A DNA stretch of 64,000 nucleotides. Source: Bathymodiolus brooksi. Lineage: Eukaryota > Mollusca > Bivalvia > Mytilida > Modiolidae. The stretch is from NCBI GenBank assembly GCA_963680875.1, contig OY804590.1, positions 23,374,640 to 23,438,639 on the forward strand. The letters run 5' to 3'. The notes beneath the pieces were generated by a model, which saw only the letters and a list, made by a program, of their open reading frames with translations, searched no databases and was not told the origin of the DNA. This document shows, piece after piece, positions 46,301 to 56,083 of this stretch. A program made the position numbers and the translations under genes. How positions within the stretch are numbered: position 1 is the stretch's first letter; the number at the start of each line of letters is the position of its first letter.

Positions 46301-48010
46301 CCGTCTAAAGATGTTGTCAAACACATTTGATGGGTCTTTGACAGTCTAAAGATGTAGTCGAAAACATTTGATGGGTCTTTGACCGTCTAAAGATGTAGTC
46401 AAACACATTTGATGGGTCTTTGACCGTCTAAAGTTGTAGTCAAACACATTTGATGGGTCTTTGACCGTCTAAAGATGTTGTCAAACACATTTGATGGGTC
46501 TTTGACAGTATAAAGATGTAGTCAAACACATTTGATGGGTCATTGACCGTCTAAAGATGTTGTCAAACACATTTGATGGGTCGTTGACCGTCTAAAGATG
46601 TATTCAAACACATTTGATGGGTCTTTGACCGTCTAAAGATGTAGTCAAACACATTTGATGGGTTTTTGACAGTCTAAAGATGTAGTCAAATACATTTGAT
46701 GGATCTTTGACCGTCTAAAGATGTACTCAAACACATTTGATGGGTCTTTGACAGTCTAAAGATGTAGTCAAACACATTTGATGGGTCTTTGACCGTCTAA
46801 AGATGTAGTCAAACACATTTGATGGGTCTTTGACCGTCTAAAGATGTAGTCAAACACATTTGATGGGTCTTTGACAGTCTAAAGATGTAGTCAAACACAT
46901 TTGATGGGTCTTTGACCATCTAAAGATGTAGTCAAACACATTTGATGGGTCTTTGACCGTCTAAAGATGTAGTCAAACACATTTGATGGGTCTTTGACCG
47001 TCTAAAGATGTAGTTAAACACATTTGATGGGTCTTTGACGTCTAAAGGTGTAGTCAAACACATTTGATGGGTCTTTGACCGTCTAAAGATGTAGTCAAAC
47101 ACATTTGATGGGTCTTTGACAGTCTAAAGATGTAGTCAAACACATTTGATGGGTCTTTGACAGTCTAAAGATGTTGTCAAACACATTTGATGGGTCTTTG
47201 ACCGTCTAAAGATGTAGTCAAACACATTTGATGGGTCTTTGACCGTCTAAAGATGTCGTCAAACACATTTGATGGGTCTTTGACCGTCTAAAGATGTTGT
47301 CAAACACATTTGATGGGTCTTTGACAGTCTAAAGATGTAGTCAAACACATTTGATGGGTCTTTGACAGTCTAAAGATGTAGTCAAACACATTTGATGGGT
47401 CTTTGACAGTCTAAAGATGTTGTCATACACATTTGATGGGTCTTTGACCGTCTAAAGATGTAGTCAAACACATTTGATGGGTCTTTGACCGTCTAAAGAT
47501 GTAAGAAAACACATTTGATGGGTCTTTGACAGTCTAAAGATGTAATCAAACACATTTGATGGGTCTTTGACCATCTAAAGATGTAGTCAAACACATTTGA
47601 TGGATCTTTGACCGTCTAAAGATGTAGTAAAACACATTTGATGGGTCTTTGACCGTCTAAAGATGTAGTCAAACACATTTGATGGGTCTTTGACCGTCTA
47701 AAGATGTAGTCAAACACATTTGATGGGTCTTTGACAGTCTAAAGATGTAGTCAAACACATTTGATGGGTCTTTGACCGTCTAAAGATGTAGTCAAACACA
47801 TTTGATGGGTCTTTGACAGTCTAAAGATGTAGTCAAACACATTTGATGGGTCTTTGACCGTCTAAAGATGTAGTCGAACACATTTGATGGGTCTTTGACC
47901 GTCTAAAGATGTAGTCAAACACATTTGATGGGTCATTGACAGTCTAAAGATGTTGTGAAACACATTTGATGGGTCTTTGACAGTCTAAAGATGTAGTCAA
48001 ACACATTTGA
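37394..48010. repeat. 8,403-bp-offset duplication inside the satellite
   Basis: The interval between marker units at 37,402 and 39,615 (2,213 bp, 54 units minus one base) reappears between 45,805 and 48,018, also 2,213 bp. Both start at the same unusual junction, where a TTGTCATAC-type unit runs directly into the TCTTCGACCG unit, and both contain the same 1-bp deletion (TTTGACGTCTAAAGG near 38,630 and 47,035). The offset of 8,403 bp equals 205 units minus the two single-base deletions in between. Confidence 0.8.
38010..45480. repeat. 4,140-bp-offset higher-order repeat
   Basis: Several private markers recur exactly 4,140 bp apart: AAAGTTGTAGTC at 38,028 and 42,168; the deletion unit TTTGACGTCTAAAGG near 38,630 and 42,770; TCTTCG units at 39,615 and 43,755 and at 40,886 and 45,026; and the TGGGACTTTGGCC unit at 40,961 and 45,101. 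4,140 is 101 units minus one base. A third, shortened relative places the GGGACTTTGG unit at 49,118, which is 98 units minus two bases further on. Copies differ by few substitutions, such as CTGCAG at 39,622 against CTGAAG, and by an extra unit near 45,480. Confidence 0.82.
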
Positions 48011-49652
48011 TGGGTCTTCGACCGTCTGAAGATGTAGTCAAACACATTTGATGGGTCTTTGACCATCTAAAGATGTAGTCAAACACATTTGATGGGTCTT
48101 TGGCCGTCTAAAGATGTAGTTAAACACATTTGATGGGTCTTTGATCGTCTAAAGATGTAGTCAAACACATTTGATGAATCTTTGTCCGTCTAAAGATGTA
48201 GTCAAACACATTTGATGGGTCTGTGACCGTCTAAAGATGTAGTCAAACACATTTGATGGGTCTTTGATCGTCTAAAGATGTAGTCAAACACATTTGATGG
48301 ATCTTTGACGTCTAAAGATGTAGTCAAACACATTTGATGGGTCTTTGACCGTCTAAAGATGTAGTCAAACACATTTGATGGGTCTTTGACAGTCTAAAGA
48401 TGTAGTCAAACACATTTGATGGGTCTTTGACCGTCTAAAGATGTTGTCAAACACATTTGATGGGTCTTTGACAGTCTAAAGATGTAGTCAAACACATTTG
48501 ATGGGTCTTTGACCGTCTAAAGATGTAGTCAAACACATTTGATGGGTCTTTGACAGTCTAAAGACGTAGTCAAACACATTTGATGGGTCTTTGACAGTCT
48601 AAAGATGTTGTCATACACATTTGATGGGTCTTTGACCGTCTAATGATGTAGTCAAACACATTTGATGGATCTTTGACCGTCTAAAGATGTAGTAAAACAC
48701 ATTTGATGGGTCTTTGACCGTCTAAAGATGTAGTCAAACACATTTGATGGGTCTTTGACCGTCTAAAGATGTAGTCAAACACATTTGATGGGTCTTTGAC
48801 CGTCTAAAGATGTAGTCAAACACATTTGATGGGTCTTTGACCGTCTAAAGATGTAGTCAAACACATTTGATGGGTCTTTGACCGTCTAAAGATGTAGTCG
48901 AACACATTTGATGGGTCTTTGACAGTCTAAAGATGTAGTCAAACACATTTGATGGGTCATTGACAGTCTAAAGATGTTGTGAAACACATTTGATGAGTCT
49001 TTGACAGTCTAAAGATGTAGTCAAACACATTTGATGGGTCTTCGACCGTCTGAAGATGTAGTCAAACACATTTGATGGGTTTTTGACCATCTAAAGATGT
49101 AGTCAAACACATTTGATGGGACTTTGGCCGTCTAAAGATGTAGTTAAACACATTTGATGGGTCTTTGATCGTCTAAAGATGTAGTCAAACACATTTGATG
49201 AATCTTTGACCGTCTAAAGATGTAGTCAAACACATTTGATGGGTCTGTGACCGTCTAAAGATGTAGTCAAACACATTTGATGGGTCTTTGATCGTCTAAA
49301 GATGTAGTCAAACACATTTGATGGACCTTTGACCGTCTAAAGATGTAGTCAAACACATTTGATGGGTCTTTGACCGTCTAAAGATGTAGTCAAACACATT
49401 TGATGGGTCTTTGACAGTCTAAAGATGTAGTCAAACACATTTGATGGGTCTTTGACCGTCTAAAGATGTAGTCAAACACATTTGATGGGTCTTTGACAGT
49501 CTAAAGATGTAGTCAAGCACATTTGATGGGTCTTTGACCGTCTAAAGATGCTGTCAAACACATTTGATGGGTCTTTGACAGTCTAAAGATGTAGTCAAAC
49601 ACATTTGATGGGTCTTTGACCGTCTAAAGATGTAGTCAAACACATTTGATGG

Positions 49653-52600
49653 GTCTTTTACCGTCTAAAGTTGTAGTCAAACACATTTGATGGGTCTTTG
49701 ACAGTCTAAAGATGTTGTCAAACACATTTGATGGGTCTTTGACAGTCTAAAGATGTAGTCAAACACATTTGATGGGTCATTGACCGTCTAAAGATGTTGT
49801 CAAACACATTTGATGGGTCGTTGACCGTCTAAAGATGTAGTCAAGCACATTTGATGGGTCTTTGACCGTCTAAAGATGTAGTCAAACACATTTGATGGGT
49901 CTTTGACAGTCTAAAGATGTAGTCAAATACATTTGATGGATCTTTGACCGTCTAAAGATGTAGTCAAACACATTTGATGGGTCTTTGACAGTCTAAAGAT
50001 GTAGTCAAACACATTTGATGGGTCTTTGACCGTCTAAAGATGTAGTCAAACACATTTGATGGGTCTTTGACAGTCTAAAGATGTAGTCAAGCACATTTGA
50101 TGGGTCTTTGACCGTCTAAAGATGTTGTCAAACACATTTGATGGGTCTTTGACAGTCTAAAGATGTAGTCAAACACATTTGATGGGTCTTTGACCGTCTA
50201 AAGGTGTAGTCAAACACATTTGATGGGTCTTTGACAGTCTAAAGATGTAGTCAAACACATTTGATGGGTCTTTGACAGTCTAAAGATGTTGTCATACACA
50301 TTTGATGGGTCTTTGACCGTCTAAAGATGTAGTCAAACACATTTGATGGGTCTTTGACCGTCTAAAGATGTAAGAAAACACATTTGATGGGTCTTTGACA
50401 GTCTAAAGATGTAATCAAACACATTTGATGGGTCTTTGACCATCTAAAGATGTAGTCAAACACATTTGATGGATCTTTGACCGTCTAAAGATGTAGTAAA
50501 ACACATTTGATGAGTCTTTGACCGTCTAAAGATGTAGTCAAACACATTTGATGGGTCTTTGACCGTCTAAAGATGTAGTCAAACACATTTGATGGGTCTT
50601 TGACCGTCTAAAGATGTAGTCAAACACATTTAATGGGTCTTTGACCGTCTAAAGATGTAGTCAAACACATTTGATGGGTCTTTGACAGTCTAAAGATGTA
50701 GTCAAACACATTTGATGGGTCTTTGACCGTCTAAAGATGTAGTCGAACACATTTGATGGGTCTTTGACCGTCTAAAGATGTAGTCAAACACATTTGATGG
50801 GTCATTGACAGTCTAAAGATGTTGTGAAACACATTTGATGGGTCTTTGACAGTCTAAAGATGTAGTCAAACACATTTGATGGGTCTTCGACCGTCTGAAG
50901 ATGTAGTCAAACACATTTGATGGGTCTTTGACCATCTAAAGATGTAGTCAAACACATTTGATGGGTCTTTGGCCGTCTAAAGATGTAGTCAAACACATTT
51001 GATGGGTCTTTGATCGTCTAAAGATGTAGTCAAACACATTTGATGGGTCTTTGATCGTCTAAAGATGTAGTCAAACACATTTGATGGATCTTTGACCGTC
51101 TAAAGATGTAGTCAAACACATTTGATGGGTCTTTGACCGTCTAAAGATGTAGTCAAACACATTTGATGGGTCTTTGACAGTCTAAAGATGTAGTCAAACA
51201 CATTTGATGGGTCTTTGACAGTCTAAAGATGTAGTCAAGCACATTTGATGGGTCTTTGACCGTCTAAAGATGTTGTCAAACACATTTGATGGGTCTTTGA
51301 CAGTCTAAAGATGTAGTCGAACACATTTGATGGGTCTTTGACCGTCTAAAGATGTAGTCAAAAACATTTGATGGGTCTTTGACCGTCTAAAGTTGTAGTC
51401 AAACACATTTGATGGGTCTTTGACAGTCTAAAGATGTTGTCAAACACATTTGATGGGTCTTTGACAGTCTAAAGATGTAGTCAAACACATTTGATGGGTC
51501 ATTGACCGTCTAAAGATGTTGTCAAACACATTTGATGGGTCGTTGACCGTCTAAAGATGTAGTCAAACACATTTGATGGGTCTTTGACCGTCTAAAGATG
51601 TAGTCAAACACATTTGATGGGTCTTTTACCGTCTAAAGTTGTAGTCAAACACATTTGATGGGTCTTTGACAGTCTAAAGATGTTGTCAAACACATTTGAT
51701 GGGTCTTTGACAGTCTAAAGATGTAGTCAAACACATTTGATGGGTCATTGACCGTCTAAAGATGTTGTCAAACACATTTGATGGGTCGTTGACCGTCTAA
51801 AGATGTAGTCAAGCACATTTGATGGGTCTTTGACCGTCTAAAGATGTAGTCAAACACATTTGATGGGTCTTTGACAGTCTAAAGATGTAGTGAAATACAT
51901 TTGATGGATCTTTGACCGTCTAAAGATGTAGTCAAACACATTTGATGGGTCTTTGACAGTCTAAAGATGTAGTCAAACACATTTGATGGGTCTTTGACCG
52001 TCTAAAGATGTAGTCAAACACATTTGATGGGTCTTTGACAGTCTAAAGATGTAGTCAAGCACATTTGATGGGTCTTTGACCGTCTAAAGATGTTGTCAAA
52101 CACATTTGATGGGTCTTTGACCGTCTAAAGATGTAGTCAAACACATTTGATGGGTCTTTGACCGTCTAAAGGTGTAGTCAAACACATTTGATGGGTCTTT
52201 GACAGTCTAAAGATGTAGTCAAACACATTTGATGGGTCTTTGACAGTCTAAAGATGTTGTCATACACATTTGATGGGTCTTTGACCGTCTAAAGATGTAG
52301 TCAAACACATTTGATGGGTCTTTGACCGTCTAAAGATGTAAGAAAACACATTTGATGGGTCTTTGACAGTCTAAAGATGTAATCAAACACATTTGATGGG
52401 TCTTTGACCATCTAAAGATGTAGTCAAACACATTTGATGGATCTTTGACCGTCTAAAGATGTAGTAAAACACATTTGATGAGTCTTTGACCGTCTAAAGA
52501 TGTAGTCAAACACATTTGATGGGTCTTTGACCGTCTAAAGATGTAGTCAAACACATTTGATGGGTCTTTGACCGTCTAAAGATGTAGTCAAACACATTTA

Positions 52601-53588
52601 ATGGGTCTTTGACCGTCTAAAGATGTAGTCAAACACATTTGATGGGTCTTTGACAGTCTAAAGATGTAGTCAAACACATTTGATGGGTCTTTGACCGTCT
52701 AAAGATGTAGTCGAACACATTTGATGGGTCTTTGACCGTCTAAAGATGTAGTCAAACACATTTGATGGGTCATTGACAGTCTAAAGATGTTGTGAAACAC
52801 ATTTGATGGGTCTTTGACAGTCTAAAGATGTAGTCAAACACATTTGATGGGTCTTCGACCGTCTGAAGATGTAGTCAAACACATTTGATGGGTCTTTGAC
52901 CATCTAAAGATGTAGTCAAACACATTTGATGGGTCTTTGGCCGTCTAAAGATGTAGTCAAACACATTTGATGGGTCTTTGATCGTCTAAAGATGTAGTCA
53001 AACACATTTGATGGGTCTTTGATCGTCTAAAGATGTAGTCAAACACATTTGATGGATCTTTGACCGTCTAAAGATGTAGTCAAACACATTTGATGGGTCT
53101 TTGACCGTCTAAAGATGTAGTCAAACACATTTGATGGGTCTTTGACAGTCTAAAGATGTAGTCAAACACATTTGATGGGTCTTTGACAGTCTAAAGATGT
53201 AGTCAAGCACATTTGATGGGTCTTTGACCGTCTAAAGATGTTGTCAAACACATTTGATGGGTCTTTGACAGTCTAAAGATGTAGTCGAACACATTTGATG
53301 GGTCTTTGACCGTCTAAAGATGTAGTCAAAAACATTTGATGGGTCTTTGACCGTCTAAAGTTGTAGTCAAACACATTTGATGGGTCTTTGACAGTCTAAA
53401 GATGTTGTCAAACACATTTGATGGGTCTTTGACAGTCTAAAGATGTAGTCAAACACATTTGATGGGTCATTGACCGTCTAAAGATGTTGTCAAACACATT
53501 TGATGGGTCGTCGACCGTCTAAAGATGTAGTCAAACACATTTGATGGGTCTTTGACCGTCCAAAGATGTAGTCAAACACATTTGATGG
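49653..53588. repeat. Recent 1,968-bp (48-unit) tandem duplication
   Basis: Copy one (49,653-51,620) and copy two (51,621-53,588) are directly adjacent and share the same order of 48 variant units. Both open with the rare GTCTTTTACC/AAAGTTG unit. Paired markers with identical 1,968 spacing include GTCGTTG at 49,817/51,785, AAGGTGTAG at 50,201/52,169, the TTTAATGGG unit at 50,629/52,597, the TCTTCG unit at 50,887/52,855 and GTCAAAAACA at 51,357/53,325. I count about four substitutions by eye: a GTAGTGAAATAC change near 51,890, CAG to CCG near 52,118, GTCGTC near 53,509 and GTCCAAAG near 53,560. The left edge of copy two falls exactly where copy one ends, as expected from one unequal exchange. 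Confidence 0.9.
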
Positions 53589-53759
53589 GTTTTTGACAGT
53601 CTAAAGATGTAGTCAAATACATTTGATGGATTTTTGACCGTCTAAAGATGTAGTCAAACACATTTGATGGGTCTTTGACCGTCTAAAGATGTAGTCAAAC
53701 ACATTTGATGGGTCTTTGACCGTCTAAAGATGTAGTCAAACACATTTGATGGGTCTTTG

Positions 53760-54988
53760 ACCGTCTAAAGATGTAGTCAAACACATTTGATGGGTCTTTG
53801 ACCGTCTAAAGATGCAGTCAAACACATTTGATGGGTCTTTGACAGTCAAAAGATGTAGTCAAACACATTTGATGGGTCTTTGACAGTCTAAAAATGTAGT
53901 CAAACACATTTGATGGGTCTTTGACAGTCTAAAGATGTTGTCAAACACATTTGATGGGTCTTTGACCGTCTAAAGATGTAGTCAAACACATTTGATGGGT
54001 CTTTGACTGTCTAAAGATGTAGTCAAACACATTTGATGGGTCTTTGACCGTCTAAAGATATAGTCAAACACATTTGATGGGTCTTTGACCGTCTAAAGAT
54101 GTAGTCAAAGACATTTGATGGGTCTTTGACCGTCTAAAGATGTAGTCAAACACATTTGATGGGTCTTTGACCGTCTAAAGATGCAGTCAAACACATTTGA
54201 TGGGTCTTTGACAGTCAAAAGATGTAGTCAAACACATTTGATGGTCTTTGACAGTCTAAAAATGTAGTCAAACACATTTGATGGGTCTTTGACAGTCTAA
54301 AGATGTTGTCAAACACATTTGATGGGTCTTTGACCGTCTAAAGATGTAGTCAAACACATTTGATGGGTCTTTGACTGTCTAAAGATGTAGTCAAACACAT
54401 TTGATGGGTCTTTGACCGTCTAAAGATATAGTCAAACACATTTGATGGGTCTTTGACCGTCTAAAGATGTAGTCAAAGACATTTGATGGGTCTTTGACCG
54501 TCTAAAGATGTAGTCAAACACATTTGTTGGGTCTTTGACCGTCTAAAGATGTAGTCGAACACATTTGATGGGTCTTTGACCGTCTAAAGATATAGTCAAA
54601 CACATTTGATGGGTCTTTGACCGTATAAAGATGTAGTCAAAGACATTTGATGGGTCTTTGACCGTCTAAAGATGTAGTCAAACACATTTGATGGGTCGTT
54701 CACCGTCTAAAGATGTCGTCAAACACATTTGATGGGTCTTTGACAGTTTAAGATGTTGTCAAACACATTTGATGGGTCTTTGACAGTCAAAAGATGTAGT
54801 CAAACACATTTGATGGGTCTTTGTCCGTCTAAAGATGTAGTCAAACACATTTGATGGGTCTTTGACAGTCTAAAGATGTTGTCAAACACATTTGATGGGT
54901 CTTTGACCGTCTAAAGATGTAGTCAAACACATTTGATGGGTCTTTGACCATCTAAAGATGTAGTCAAACACATTTGATGGGTCTTTCA
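53760..54988. repeat. Diverged right edge of the satellite with a 9-unit duplication
   Basis: The last 1.2 kb carries changes that are rare or absent in the array interior: ATGCAGTC, CAGTCAAAAGATG, TAAAAATG, GATATAGTC and CAAAGACATTTG. A run of nine units holding this set is duplicated in tandem: GATGCAGTC lies at 53,811 and again 369 bp later, and GATATAGTC near 54,057 and 54,425. Two of the array's seven deletions lie here (ATGGTCTTTG near 54,243 and CAGTTTAAGATG near 54,749). This is the pattern expected at an array margin, where homogenisation by exchange is weakest. Confidence 0.75.
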
Positions 54989-55894
54989 CATATTGGAAGG
55001 GAGTTGGATAGGTTCCAAGTTGATCAACTAAACTCGTTCAAATTCATCACCAGTAGCAAAAAAACGTTATAAACAAATTTGAAGAACATTTTGACTATGC
55101 TAACACACCGTTGCTTATTGCAGATCAGTGGTTTTCTCTAGGTATCCCCCACCAATATATCAAACTACTACAGTAAAAATAAAATATTGTGGAAAGTGGT
55201 GTTAAGTACCCATGTTTACCATGACCTACTGAAATTAGTAATTTATTATACTAAGAAAAGTTTTGTAAATTGGAGAGAGTCGGACAACACAATTGTCTAA
55301 AGAAAAAGGATAAAATGACAGCAGTGATCTACAAAATGCTACACAGAAAACTTACATGAGCAACATGAACCCCAAATATTATTACCCAAGTAAAACTTGA
55401 TTACTGGTAATCTTATAGTATTTTTCACAAGAAACTATGATGCTATTCACTTCTAATATAATCAGTTATTAACAGATTCATCAAATACATCAATGTGTGA
55501 TATACACAACAACTGCTGTAGTATTCTTGACAAGTTGGACCTTTTAGTAAATAACATTTGGTTTGAACACAAACTCTGTATGAATGACCAGGTGGGTGAT
55601 ATAGGCTTAGGTTGAAATATTTTGTGAATAGGAGTATTCAGTAGCTTAGTTAAATCCAGGTTTAAAATATTGTAGTATACATTCAAAAAGTATGTTTCTC
55701 TCAGAACCCAACTCAGTGGTGGTGAACAAATCTATATTCAGTAGGATGAGAGTTAGTTTCTATTTATGGAAATCATCAAAAGCTGGATTTCAAATGTTGA
55801 ATTTGAGTGATTGTTTTTTAATGCCAACTCAGCAATTTTTCAGCTATATCATGACAGAACAAGATAATTTTCAGTGAGATGATTAGGTCCGCTT
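54989..55894. other. Non-coding flank of the satellite
   Basis: Apart from the SINE fragment at 55,105-55,206 I see no gene, RNA or complete element here. The first bases after the array form a short inverted repeat (TTGGAA at 54,993 with TTCCAA at 55,013) followed by the 10-bp palindrome GTTGATCAAC at 55,019-55,028. Base composition is AT-rich. Two short open frames (55,462-55,686 minus and 55,692-55,877 plus) have no recognisable domains, low-complexity-like composition and no splice or promoter context, so I treat them as chance. Confidence 0.6.
55105..55206 (+). repeat. Decayed 3' fragment of the bivalve-type SINE
   Basis: CAGATCAGTGGTTTTCTCTA followed by CCCCCACCAATA and ATAAAATATTGTGGAAAGTGG lines up in order with the central and 3' blocks of the better copies at 62,501 and 63,250 (GCAGGTCGGTGGTTTTC, CCACCAATAA, GAAATATTGTTGAAAATGG). 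An internal block around CTCCGGTTTCCT is lost. No tRNA-like head is visible. It sits only about 120 bp from the satellite edge. Confidence 0.6.
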
Positions 55895-56083
55895 TGTACT
55901 AGACGAACATGCTTAGTTGGATTGATGGTGCTAACAACAGTCAGCGGGTAGACATTTCACCCCTATGGACACATTATTCTGATTTGGAGCCAATCAGTCT
56001 TTGCTCTTTCTCCTTAATGCTGCGTGCTTAGCAGAGAAGCAACAAATACCAATCTTATAGTCATTAGTCCAGGCCCAATATCT
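55895..56083 (-). repeat. SINE-like body, minus strand, joined to the tRNA-like 32-bp array
   Basis: Read on the minus strand this contains GATTGGTATTTGTTGCTTCT, then CTGCTAAGCACGCAGCATTA and AGGAGAAAGAGCAAAGACTG, then GTGTCCATAGGGGTGAAATG and TCTAGTACAAAGCGGACC. I recognise this order from dispersed repeats in mollusc-type genomes that normally lie downstream of a tRNA-like head with a B box. Here the B-box part is not recognisable; a stretch reading GATATTGGGCCTGGACTAAT takes its place. Upstream on the same strand lies an array of tRNA D-arm-like units (56,084-57,040), so this looks like a SINE whose head has been expanded. Family assignment rests on memory, not a search. Confidence 0.5.

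Larger units (their letters stand above)
1..54988. repeat. Giant 41-bp tandem satellite array, about 1,341 units
   Basis: The unit begins ATGGGTCTTTGACCGTC and ends AAACACATTTG, about 39% G+C in consensus. Unit starts fall at 1 + 41k. The phase at the last unit (54,977) is five bases short of 41 x 1,341, which is explained by seven 1-bp deletions (near 36,340, 38,630, 42,770, 47,035, 48,308, 54,243, 54,749) and two 1-bp insertions (near 26,330 and 32,932). No foreign sequence interrupts the array. Variation is concentrated at unit positions 4-5 (GG/GA/AG), 13-15 (CCG/CAG/CCA/CTG/TCG), 22-23 (AG/GG), and 26-31 (TAGTCA, TTGTCA, TCGTCA, TAATCA, TAAGAA). Because 41 is not a multiple of 3 and the unit carries TGA, TAA and TAG, every frame closes quickly, so it is non-coding. 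The left end lies outside the window; the right end is at 54,988, where GGGTCTTT passes into CACATATTGG. I do not recognise the family. A centromeric, pericentromeric or other heterochromatic role is possible but is not shown by the sequence. Confidence 0.98.

Noticed and set aside
1..54988. CRISPR array
   Set aside because: The periodic repeat has no unique spacers: the whole 41-bp period is the repeat itself, and the flank is eukaryotic with LINE and SINE sequence.
1..54988. Repetitive coding region
   Set aside because: The 41-bp period is out of frame with triplets and stop codons occur in all frames on both strands within about three units.
1..54988. CENP-B box or telomeric repeat
   Set aside because: No TTCG-N4-A-NN-CGGG-like motif and no TTAGGG-type repeat appears in the unit; the TCTTCGACCG variant is too rare and lacks the rest of a CENP-B box.
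1..54988. Assembly artefact (collapsed or looped repeat)
   Set aside because: Copies at each higher-order offset differ by scattered private substitutions and indels, which looping of one read would not produce, although copy number cannot be verified without reads.
55462..55686. Minus-strand open frame of 74 codons
   Set aside because: No recognisable domain, in non-coding AT-rich flank, length expected by chance.
55692..55877. Plus-strand open frame of 61 codons
   Set aside because: No motif or gene context; its end runs toward SINE-like sequence.
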